Source: Hydrogenophilaceae bacterium (GTDB lineage: Bacteria; Pseudomonadota; Alphaproteobacteria; Caulobacterales; Aquidulcibacteraceae). From it: a DNA stretch of 32,736 bases. Below, piece after piece: positions 15,573 to 24,579 of this stretch. The stretch covers positions 1-32,736 of the forward strand of contig JACAEE010000015.1 in the NCBI GenBank assembly GCA_013389015.1, read 5' to 3'. The notes under the pieces are model-generated. The model did no database searches. It worked only from the letters and a program-made list of their open reading frames with translations, and was not told where the DNA came from. Numbering within the stretch: position 1 is the stretch's first letter; each line of letters starts with the position of its first letter. The position numbers were made by a program, and so were the translations under genes.

Positions 15573-16214
15573 GAGACTGCCTCGCCCATCGCATAATCCA
15601 TTTCAGATTCGCGCGCCATCGCGCGGCGCCATGGAATCGTCGCGAAGCCGTCATGCCGGCGTTTGCAAGCCCCGCGTCGAGAGAGGCAAATCATGCCTTG
15701 CGCGCCGCATGTGCGAACGCGGCGGCGCTCACGCTGCAGCCGGGGGGACCATCGCTTGTCCACAAGAAAGGTCTCCCCGATCAAGGCCCGTTCGACGCGG
15801 CGGCGGCGGCGTCACGAGAGGCGCGTCGCTGCGGCGCGACGGGCGTCGGCGGGCAGCCGATTCCAGGAAACGCGCGCGGGCGAGGCGATGTGTTTCAGCG
15901 CCGTCGGCGGGCGCCGCGCCGCGCGCCGGCGCGCGAGCCGATCGGCGTGACATTATCGACACGATGCCGCGACAGCGGCGTGACAAGCATCGCTTTTGAT
16001 CGGCGTCGCGCCGCAAACCCGCGCGCCCAAATTCGCGGCGCCGGTTCGGCGCAGGTTCGACCGCCGGATTTGCCCGCTTTCGCGCTTTGCTCCGCTGGCA
16101 TAGGCTGCGCGGCGTCTACGGCGCGGGCCGGCGCTGGGCGGGGAAAAAAGTCTTGCGGCGAAAGGCCGTATGGCGGCGAGCCGCGTGGGCTCACGAGCGA
16201 GGGAAGGGCAAATC
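15573..16214. other. 640-bp stretch without a convincing gene
   Basis: Between the TIR-like gene and the small membrane protein gene both strands have open frames, but all are dominated by Arg, Ala and Pro, lack ribosome sites or conserved motifs, and look like GC-rich chance frames. One short frame starting at ATG 15693 is preceded by GAGAGGCAAATC, resembling the leader of the gene at 16215, but its product is almost entirely basic low complexity. Promoters for both flanking genes must lie here. No tRNA-like or T-run terminator structure was seen. Confidence 0.5.
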
Positions 16215-16529
16215 ATGGACCCAGAAACCCAGGCCACCATCGTCATGTACGCCATCCTGGCCTTAGGCGGGATCATCGGCGCCAACATCATAGGCGCCCT
16301 GTTGCGGGGCGGGGGCGGCGTGGTGGGCCGCACGCTGATCGGCGGGCTGGCCGGCGCCGGCGCGGGTTACGCCGCGATCCGCTTCCCGGAAGTCGCCGTC
16401 TACGCCGCGCGACTCAATTTCGGCATGGAGGCGCCCTACGGCGCGCATTTGCAGAACCTGCTCACCGGCCTGTGCGGCGGCGCGGTGATCGGCTTGATCG
16501 CGGCGATCCTCATCCGCCCGCGCGGCTGA
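16215..16529 (+). CDS. Small glycine-rich membrane protein, unknown function
   Basis: This 104-residue protein has hydrophobic segments at about residues 8-28, 35-55 and 82-100. The first two are rich in Gly and Ala (GGIIGANIIGALL and GGLAGAGAGYAA), a pattern seen in tightly packed or glycine-zipper helices. I do not recognise a specific family. A purine-rich GAGGGAAGGG lies upstream of the ATG. It ends 3 bases before the convergent serine-hydrolase-like gene. Confidence 0.7.
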   Translation: MDPETQATIVMYAILALGGIIGANIIGALLRGGGGVVGRTLIGGLAGAGAGYAAIRFPEVAVYAARLNFGMEAPYGAHLQNLLTGLCGGAVIGLIAAILIRPRG

Positions 16530-16532
16530 ACC

Positions 16533-17519
16533 TCAGCGCTGGCGCAGCAGCGCCGCGAGGAACGCCGCGTCCGACCAGCCCTGCGCATCGCGCGCCTGCC
16601 GCGCGACGACGATGCCTTGCGTCGGCAGCACATAGAGCCGGTCGCCGGCGGCGCTTGCGGCCATCACCAGGTCGGGCGGCGCGGGGGAGGAGGGGGCCCA
16701 GACGTCCGCGCCCGCCAGCGGCGGCGGGTCTCCCCGCGACGGCCAGGCCAGCCAGAGTCCGAAGCCGTAGCGCGGCTGCGGCCACGACCCGCGCGCGGCG
16801 TCGCGCAAGGCGTCGCTCGAGAGCACTTGTGCGGCGCGCCAGACGCCCAGCCGGCGGATCAGCTCGCCCCAGCGCGCCCACGCCCGCGCCGAAATTCGGG
16901 CGCCGGTGTGGAGATCGAGCTCGCCGTCGGGCTCGCGCGCCCAGATCAGCGGCGCGCAGCCGACCGGATCGAACACGCGCGCGGTGATGTAGGCGGCGGC
17001 GTCTCCGGGATAGTCGGCGGCGGCGAGTTTGCGGCGCGCGATTTCGAGGAAAATCCGCGTCGGCGCGGGATCATAGACGAACGCCGTGCCCGGCTCGGCG
17101 ATCGGCTCCAGCGCGAGCGCCTCGGGCGTAGAGAGCATGCGCCCCGCGCCGGCCAGCCCGCAGGTGAGGTCCAGCAGCATCCGCACCGTGATCCGGCTCT
17201 TGGCCGGATGGGCCTCCCATTCCGTCAGCGTCGCGGCGGCGGGTTCGTCGATGCGCATCAGCCGGTCGTTCACCAGCGCCCCGACCAGCGCGGGGATGAA
17301 GGCGCTGGTCGCGCGGCCGATGTCGCGCGGCGCGTAGGGATCGGCCGCGGGCGCATAGTGCTCGCCCCACACCACGCCGTTGCGCTGGATGACGAGCGCC
17401 TCGCCCCCGCGCGCCGCATGCAGCGCGATCGCCGCGGCGAAGGGCGCGGTCTGCGCATCGGCCGGCCGCGCGAGCGCCGCGCCGGCCAAGGTCCCGGCGA
17501 TGAAGCTGCGTCTATTCAT
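16533..17519 (-). CDS. Beta-lactamase/PBP-fold serine-hydrolase-like protein, probably inactive, Tat-exported
   Basis: This 328-residue protein starts with a twin-arginine signal, RRSFIAG at residues 3-9, then a hydrophobic stretch and ADAQ as a likely cleavage site, so it should be exported folded. The rest follows the beta-lactamase/class C serine hydrolase fold, with VVWGEHYAP, ALVGALVNDRLMRIDEP, TVRMLLDLTCGL and RYGFGLW. The catalytic residues are not conserved: where S-x-x-K should be, the sequence reads GRATSAF (residues 68-74), and the Y-x-N position is Tyr149-Asp-Pro. It may bind wall-like ligands without hydrolysing them, or have lost its role. It lies 70 bases after the monooxygenase stop. 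Confidence 0.78.
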   Translation of the reverse strand: MNRRSFIAGTLAGAALARPADAQTAPFAAAIALHAARGGEALVIQRNGVVWGEHYAPAADPYAPRDIGRATSAFIPALVGALVNDRLMRIDEPAAATLTEWEAHPAKSRITVRMLLDLTCGLAGAGRMLSTPEALALEPIAEPGTAFVYDPAPTRIFLEIARRKLAAADYPGDAAAYITARVFDPVGCAPLIWAREPDGELDLHTGARISARAWARWGELIRRLGVWRAAQVLSSDALRDAARGSWPQPRYGFGLWLAWPSRGDPPPLAGADVWAPSSPAPPDLVMAASAAGDRLYVLPTQGIVVARQARDAQGWSDAAFLAALLRQR

Positions 17520-17589
17520 CGGCGCGACGCCCTCATGGTCGCGCCCGCTCTACAAAGTCCTGGCCCGGCTGGAAAGCGCGGGCGCGGCG

Positions 17590-19086
17590 TCAGGCGGCTT
17601 CCTCCACCCGCGCCGGCGCGCGCGTCTGCGCCGGCGGGCGCCGCGAGAACGCCATTTCCGGGTCGTCCACCCGCCCGCGGCGCAGCAGCTTGATGTCCTT
17701 GAAATAGTTCTGGTGCAGCGCCCAGGGCAGGCGGGCGCCCTGCTTCGGGAACTTGGCCATCGCCCGCTGCACATAGCCGGAGGAGAAGTCGAGCCATGGC
17801 GCGCGCGCCATCGCCGGATCGGCGTTGCGCGGCGTCGCCTGCGCATAGCCGTGCGCGTCCATATAATTGATCAGCCGGCAGACATATTCGCAGGTGAGGT
17901 CCGCCTTCAGCGTCCAGGATGCGTTGGTGTAGCCGAACGCCGAGGCGAGGTTGGGCACGTTCTCGTACATCATGCCCTTGTAGGTGAGCGTGTTCGCCAT
18001 ATCGACGCGCGCGCCGTCGACGACGAGTTCGACGCCGCCGAGCACGATGAGATCGAGCCCCGTCGCCGGCACGATGATGTCGGCCTCTAGCGTGCGTCCC
18101 GACTTGAGCGTGATCCCGGTCTGGGTGAAGCGCTCGATGTGATCGGTGACGACCGAGGCCTTGCCGGTCTTGATCGCGTCATAGAGATCGTCGTCCGGGA
18201 TGAGGCAGAGCCGCTGGTCCCACGGATTGTAGCGCGGCGTGAAATGCGTCTCGACGTCATAATCGGGCCCGAGCGCCCGGCGCACCATGCCGATCAGCCG
18301 CTGCTTGGCCTTCTCCGGCTGCTTGCGCGTCAGCCCGTAGAAATAGTTTTGCAGGAGCACGTTCTTCCAGCGCGTGATCCCATAGGCCAGCGCGCCCGGC
18401 AGCATTTTGCGCAGCCCGTTGGCGATCGCATCCTGCGACGGGCGCGACACGACATAGGTCGGCGAGCGCTGCAGCATCGTCACATGCGCCGCGTCCTTCG
18501 CCATTTCCGGCACGATCGTCATCGCCGTCGCGCCCGAACCGATGACGATGACGCGTTTGCCCTTGTAGTCGAGATCTTCGGGCCAGAATTGCGGATGCGC
18601 GATCCGGCCCTTGTAGGATTCGTAGCCCTCCCATTCCGGCAGATAGCCGTGTTCGTAATTGTAATAGCCGCTGCACATGAAGAGGAAATTGCAGGAGAGA
18701 CGCACGGTCTCGCCGGTGTCGCCGCGCTCGGCCTCGACCGTCCAGCGCGCGGCCTGCGTGTCCCAGCTTGCGCGCTTCACTTTGTGGCGGAAGCGGATAT
18801 GCCGATCGACGCCATGCTCGCGCGCCGTCTCGCGCACATAATCGAGGATCGACGGGCCGTCCGCGATCGCCTTGGCGTTGGTCCACGGTTTGAAATTGTA
18901 GCCGAGGGTGTACATGTCGCTGTCCGAGCGGATGCCGGGATAGCGGAAGAGATCCCACGTCCCGCCGATCGCCTCGCGCCCTTCCAGGATCGCATAGGTC
19001 TTGCCCGGGCAGCGCTTTTGCAGATGCACGCCCGCGCCCACGCCCGAAAGCCCCGCGCCGACGATGATGACGTCGAAATGCTCCAT
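17590..19086 (-). CDS. Flavin-containing Baeyer-Villiger-type monooxygenase
   Basis: This 498-residue class B flavoprotein monooxygenase would use NADPH, FAD and oxygen on ketones or related hydrophobic compounds. The FAD-binding GAGLSG is at 10-15, followed by GGTWDLFRYPG near 41-51. The Baeyer-Villiger-type fingerprint YKGRIAHPQFWP is at 158-169 (Tyr for the usual Phe), and the NADPH-binding GSGATA is at 183-188. Length is typical. AGGA lies 8 bases before the ATG. It is divergent from a TetR-type regulator, with two 18-bp operator-like palindromes between them, so inducible expression is likely. Homologues often act in alkane, steroid or terpenoid breakdown. Confidence 0.92.
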   Translation of the reverse strand: MEHFDVIIVGAGLSGVGAGVHLQKRCPGKTYAILEGREAIGGTWDLFRYPGIRSDSDMYTLGYNFKPWTNAKAIADGPSILDYVRETAREHGVDRHIRFRHKVKRASWDTQAARWTVEAERGDTGETVRLSCNFLFMCSGYYNYEHGYLPEWEGYESYKGRIAHPQFWPEDLDYKGKRVIVIGSGATAMTIVPEMAKDAAHVTMLQRSPTYVVSRPSQDAIANGLRKMLPGALAYGITRWKNVLLQNYFYGLTRKQPEKAKQRLIGMVRRALGPDYDVETHFTPRYNPWDQRLCLIPDDDLYDAIKTGKASVVTDHIERFTQTGITLKSGRTLEADIIVPATGLDLIVLGGVELVVDGARVDMANTLTYKGMMYENVPNLASAFGYTNASWTLKADLTCEYVCRLINYMDAHGYAQATPRNADPAMARAPWLDFSSGYVQRAMAKFPKQGARLPWALHQNYFKDIKLLRRGRVDDPEMAFSRRPPAQTRAPARVEEAA

Positions 19087-19121
19087 GATCTCGATCCTTT
19101 AGGCTTGCGCTGGCGGAAAAC

Positions 19122-19139
19122 TGACAATGCCGATTGTCA
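19122..19139. promoter_or_regulatory. Operator-like palindrome 1 (probable TetR site)
   Basis: TGACAATGCCGATTGTCA is a perfect inverted repeat of TGACAAT/ATTGTCA around GCCG. It lies 36 bases before the monooxygenase start and shares the TGACA-N8-TGTCA frame with the site at 19151. Confidence 0.75.
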
Positions 19140-19150
19140 CATCTTGCATC

Positions 19151-19168
19151 TGACAACGGCGCATGTCA
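19151..19168. promoter_or_regulatory. Operator-like palindrome 2 (probable TetR site)
   Basis: TGACAACGGCGCATGTCA has the same 18-base length and the same TGACA-N8-TGTCA frame as palindrome 1. It ends 9 bases before the TetR gene ATG chosen here. Centre-to-centre spacing between the two sites is 29 bases. A further perfect GCATGT/ACATGC inverted repeat (19161-19174) overlaps its right half. Confidence 0.65.
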
Positions 19169-19177
19169 ACATGCGGC

Positions 19178-19777
19178 ATGTCCGCTGCGCCCGCCCCGCG
19201 CCGTTATCGCGGCCGCTCCATCGCCGAGCGTCAGGCCGAGCGTCGCGCCGCGCTCATCGAGGCCGCCGTGGCCGTCTATGGCGACGTCGGCTATCGCAAC
19301 GCCTCGGTGAAGGCGATCTGCGAAGCCGCCGGCCTCACCGAGCGGTATTTCTACGAGAGCTTCGAAGCCAGCGACGACTTGCTCGCCGCCGCCTATCGCG
19401 AGGTGACGCGCCGTTTGCACGACGAGATGGGCGCGGCCAAGCGCGCCGCCGAGGCGCGCGGCCAGAACGGCGTCAAGGCCGCGCTCAAAATGTACTACAC
19501 GCGCCTGCGCGAGCACCCCGAAGCCGCGCGGGTGTTCCTTGTCGAGATCGGCGGCGTGAGCCCGCGCGTCGACGCCGTCGTGGCCGAGGCGATCGCCAAT
19601 TCCGTCGCCCTGATCGCGCCCGCGGTGCGCCGGCGCGGCGCCCATGAGCTTGTCGCCGCCGGGATCGTCGGCGGCGTCATCCAGATCGCGCTCGATTGGA
19701 TCGCCTCGGGCTATGCGCGCAAGGTCGATGAGGTCGTCGACGCCGCGCTGCGCCTCTGCGCCGCCGGCGAGCGCTGA
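19178..19777 (+). CDS. TetR-family transcriptional regulator
   Basis: This 199-residue protein has a typical TetR N-terminal helix-turn-helix. It begins with RRAALIEAAVAVYGDVGYRNASVKAI, then the recognition region AAGLTERYFYESFEASDDLL at about 48-67, followed by a helical ligand-binding domain. It probably represses the divergent monooxygenase gene and itself through the TGACA-N8-TGTCA sites between them. ATG 19178 is preferred over ATG 19163, because the latter would lie inside operator 2. Neither has a clear ribosome site. A GC-rich imperfect hairpin follows the stop but has no T-run. Confidence 0.9.
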   Translation: MSAAPAPRRYRGRSIAERQAERRAALIEAAVAVYGDVGYRNASVKAICEAAGLTERYFYESFEASDDLLAAAYREVTRRLHDEMGAAKRAAEARGQNGVKAALKMYYTRLREHPEAARVFLVEIGGVSPRVDAVVAEAIANSVALIAPAVRRRGAHELVAAGIVGGVIQIALDWIASGYARKVDEVVDAALRLCAAGER

Positions 19778-19825
19778 GCGCGCCGGCCGCGGGCGGCCGC
19801 GCCGGGACGCTGCGAACCGGGCGCT

Positions 19826-19862
19826 ATAGGCCGCCTCTATGGAAAGCGGGTTCAAAAACGAT
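19826..19862 (+). promoter_or_regulatory. OxyR-like site upstream of katG
   Basis: ATAG-N7-CTAT (19826-19840) matches the OxyR half-operator. After seven bases, the second module is weak: GGGT-N7-CGAT at 19848-19862. It lies 75 bases before the katG ATG, a plausible distance for OxyR activation. Peroxide-responsive katG under OxyR is well known in proteobacteria. No oxyR gene is in the window. Confidence 0.5.
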
Positions 19863-19911
19863 TGGGCCAATGGCGCGCGCGGCGCTATCGAGCGCCCAAT
19901 AGGAGGAGTGA

Positions 19912-22089
<2,178 letters not shown>

Positions 22090-22112
22090 GCGCGAACACG
22101 ATCGCAACGAGG

Positions 22113-22144
22113 AAGGGCGGCGCTTTCGGGCGCCGCCCTTTTTC
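22113..22144 (+). terminator. Rho-independent terminator of katG
   Basis: An 11-bp perfect stem, AAGGGCGGCGC (22113-22123) with its complement at 22130-22140, encloses loop TTTCGG. It runs into a T-run at 22139-22143. It also lies at the 3' end of the convergent minus-strand gene, whose stop is at 22144. Confidence 0.9.
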
Positions 22145-23673
22145 TAACGTCGATAGAGCGCAGCGCGGGTTCGCGACGCGGGCCAATAGGCGTCGATTCC
22201 GCCGTCGCTGCGACGGCGCAGCTGAATTGTTTCGCGCGCCGAACACATCTGTCCTTCGAGGATCTGCTCGTCCATCGTCCAGGGCCCGGCGGCGGTCGGC
22301 GATCCGGCGCCGTTCCACACTCCTGCACAGTTTAGTCTGGGATAGACGACGCTTCCATTCAGCACGCCCTCGCGCACGACCCGCAGCGTGACTCGCAGTT
22401 CGTATGCCGGCGCGCCGAGTTGCTCCACGCTGCCGCTCCAGGATCCCACAAGCGACTCAAAGACGACCTCGGCCGGGCGCGAGAGTGCGTTGATCCGGTC
22501 ACGCAGCGCTCGCGCGAGGCATGCTGTGTCGGCGCCGCACGCGGCGTCGCGCTGGACCACCCATCGCGCTTGTTCCCGCTCAAGGTCGCTCCGATCGCTG
22601 GCGGCAAAGCGGGTGCTGAGGGCCTCGTTCATCTCTTGATCGAGCGCCGCGAGAGCCGGATCGCTGCAAATCGCGAACGCGCTTGGCGTGCCGGCTTGCA
22701 AGCACAAGCCCTGCGCGAGCGCATCGTCGGCAGGCAGGGGCGCCGTCATGATGTTGGGATCGATTGTCTCGACGCCGCCGGTTGGGGAGATGGAATTGCC
22801 GTCCGCCGCGGGCGGCGCGGAGACGCTCGGGGCAGTGTAAGGCGGGGGCGCCTGGCTCTCGTTCATTGCGAAATTCGCTTGGCTGAGCAGGCGAGAGTTC
22901 GTCGCGCCGAGGACAATGTCACCGACGAGAGTCACAGCACCAAGCACGCCGGCGACGAGCCACGCGTTCACCCGCGGCCCCGGTTCCGCACGCCAGCGCA
23001 ACGTCGAGACCATGAACCGATAGAGCGGCACGCTCAGCGCAGCGGCGGCGAAGGCGGCAAGCATGAACGGCCATCCCTGCTCGCTCACGAGCGTTGCGAA
23101 CGCGCCAAGCTGAAGCCCGGCGGCCATGTAGAGGAAGAATGCGGCGCGCACCCATCTGTACTTCCAGATGGCGATCACGATCATGATGGTGATCGCCGCC
23201 GCCATCGCCAAGATTCCCCAGATGAGGTTGCTCACATCGGAATCATCTGAGCGCGAGTTCGGCCGCCAGCGGCGGGTCCGCTCGATTATGTCTGCGCCGC
23301 CGCCGCCGCGTCTGCCGCGATGTTCGACATATTCATCGCCGAAGAAGTCGCGCTTGCGCTCGCTCGTGCCGGCCTTGTCGCCGCGGCGGTCGTAGTGCTG
23401 GGTGTATTCATCGCCGAAGAGGTCGCGCTTGCGCTCGCTCGTGCCGGCCTTGTCGCCGCTGCGGTTGTAGTGCTGTTCATATTCGTCGCCGAACAGGTCG
23501 CGCTTGGCTTCTGACGTGCCGCTCTTGTCGCCGCGATCGTCGTAGTGCTGGACGTACTCGTCGCCGAAGAGATCCTGCTTGAACTCGGACGTGCCGGCCT
23601 TGTCGCCGCGATCATCGTAGTGCTGGATATATTTTTTGCCGAACAGGTCGGTCTTCACTTTGGACCACGCCAT
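22144..23673 (-). CDS. Membrane protein with five 25-residue repeats, LprI-like domain and C-terminal sensor-like domain
   Basis: This 509-residue protein of composite layout has five tandem 25-residue repeats at residues 7-131, unit pattern K-x-D-L-F-G-D-E-Y-x-Q-H-Y-D-x-R-G-D-K-A-G-T-S-E; the last is degraded. About four membrane spans follow (roughly 150-170, 178-195, 203-222 and 240-258). Next comes an LprI/DUF1311-like domain with CLQAG, ICSDPALAALDQEM, QARWVVQRDAACG and ACLARALRDRI. The end is a beta-rich domain starting near SLVGSWSGSVEQ, like those attached to some bacterial kinases. The repeats should be cytosolic. GGAGGA stands just before the ATG. No such combination is known to me as characterised. 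Confidence 0.85.
   Translation of the reverse strand: MAWSKVKTDLFGKKYIQHYDDRGDKAGTSEFKQDLFGDEYVQHYDDRGDKSGTSEAKRDLFGDEYEQHYNRSGDKAGTSERKRDLFGDEYTQHYDRRGDKAGTSERKRDFFGDEYVEHRGRRGGGGADIIERTRRWRPNSRSDDSDVSNLIWGILAMAAAITIMIVIAIWKYRWVRAAFFLYMAAGLQLGAFATLVSEQGWPFMLAAFAAAALSVPLYRFMVSTLRWRAEPGPRVNAWLVAGVLGAVTLVGDIVLGATNSRLLSQANFAMNESQAPPPYTAPSVSAPPAADGNSISPTGGVETIDPNIMTAPLPADDALAQGLCLQAGTPSAFAICSDPALAALDQEMNEALSTRFAASDRSDLEREQARWVVQRDAACGADTACLARALRDRINALSRPAEVVFESLVGSWSGSVEQLGAPAYELRVTLRVVREGVLNGSVVYPRLNCAGVWNGAGSPTAAGPWTMDEQILEGQMCSARETIQLRRRSDGGIDAYWPASRTRAALYRR
23281..23655 (-). repeat. Five tandem 75-bp coding repeats
   Basis: Five in-frame 75-bp units encode the 25-residue repeats of the gene above (residues 7-31, 32-56, 57-81, 82-106, 107-131). 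Units 2-4 are most alike, and unit 5 diverges in its second half. Conservation is visible at DNA level, for example the recurring TCGCCGAA and CTTGTCGCCG blocks every 75 bases, suggesting duplication by unequal recombination or slippage. Confidence 0.9.
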
Positions 23674-23770
23674 GCAGTCCTCCCAACATGCCCATCGCGG
23701 CAAGACTACCGTTGGGAAAGGGGCGGCGCCAGTCGAATTTGAGGATGGATCCAATCAAAGGGAGCTCCGC

Positions 23771-24559
23771 ATGGCCCTCATCCGCACCGAACACGACCAC
23801 GCCGTCGCCACCGTCACGATCAATCGCCCCGAGAAGCGCAACGCCATCACCGCCGCGCTGATGGAGGAGCTGATCGCGGTCGCGCACGCCTTCGCCGCCG
23901 ATGAAGCGACCCGCGCGGTCGTCATCCGCGGGGAGGGACGGGATTTCTCCGTCGGCGCCGATCTCTCCGAGCCGCGCTACCAGGCCGGCGCCCAACCGAG
24001 CCTGCTCATGCGCCGCCGCGGCGCTGAACTGGGCGGCCGGCTGATGCGCGCGCTTATCGAGATACCCCAGCCAACGATCTGCGCATTGCACGGGATCGCC
24101 ACCGGCGGCGGCGCCTGCATCGCCGCGGCCTGCGATTTCAGAATAGCCGCCGCGGACGCCCGCTTGGGCTACGGCGAAGTGAGAATGGGCATGAACCTGA
24201 TGTGGACGGCGCTGCCGATCGTCGTCCATCTCGTCGGCCCCGCGCGCGCCAAGCAATTGGTGATGAGCGGCAAGCTCTTCGACGCCGCGACTTTGGAGCG
24301 CTGGGGCTTCCTCGACGCGATCGTTCCGCCTACGGACGTTCTTTCCGCCGCACACGCCATGGCCGCCGAATACGCGCGCCTCCCGCCCGTCGCCGTGCAG
24401 ATGATCAAGAAGAGCGTCAACGCCATCGCCGGCGCGCTTGATCGCGCCGTGATGCACATGGACGCCGATCAATGGCTCCTCGCCGCCGGCAGCGACGACT
24501 TTCGCGAGGCGGTGGCCGCCTTCTTCGAGAAGCGCGCGCCGGAGTTCAAAGGCAACTGA
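23771..24559 (+). CDS. Enoyl-CoA hydratase/isomerase family protein (crotonase)
   Basis: This 262-residue crotonase-fold protein acts on acyl-CoA thioesters. It has INRPEKRNAI near residue 17, the oxyanion region HGIATGGG (107-114), CDFRIAAADARLGYGEVRMGM with Glu136, and the C-terminal LERWGFLDAIVP. In classical hydratases a second Glu follows GGGC; the aligned position here is Cys116, so only one catalytic Glu remains, as in many isomerases. A specific reaction cannot be assigned. GGAG lies at 23761-23764 before the ATG. The MFS gene starts 20 bases downstream, so the two are probably co-transcribed. Confidence 0.9.
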   Translation: MALIRTEHDHAVATVTINRPEKRNAITAALMEELIAVAHAFAADEATRAVVIRGEGRDFSVGADLSEPRYQAGAQPSLLMRRRGAELGGRLMRALIEIPQPTICALHGIATGGGACIAAACDFRIAAADARLGYGEVRMGMNLMWTALPIVVHLVGPARAKQLVMSGKLFDAATLERWGFLDAIVPPTDVLSAAHAMAAEYARLPPVAVQMIKKSVNAIAGALDRAVMHMDADQWLLAAGSDDFREAVAAFFEKRAPEFKGN

Positions 24560-24579
24560 CGCCCGGGCGAGGAGGGGAG

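Noticed and set aside
15653-16987. 444-codon plus-strand frame through the gene-poor stretch
   Set aside because: It overlaps two better genes, is mostly Arg/Pro/Ala, and has no ribosome site or motif.
19163-19177. Earlier ATG for the TetR gene
   Set aside because: It lies within the second operator palindrome; ATG 19178 gives the usual N-terminal length.
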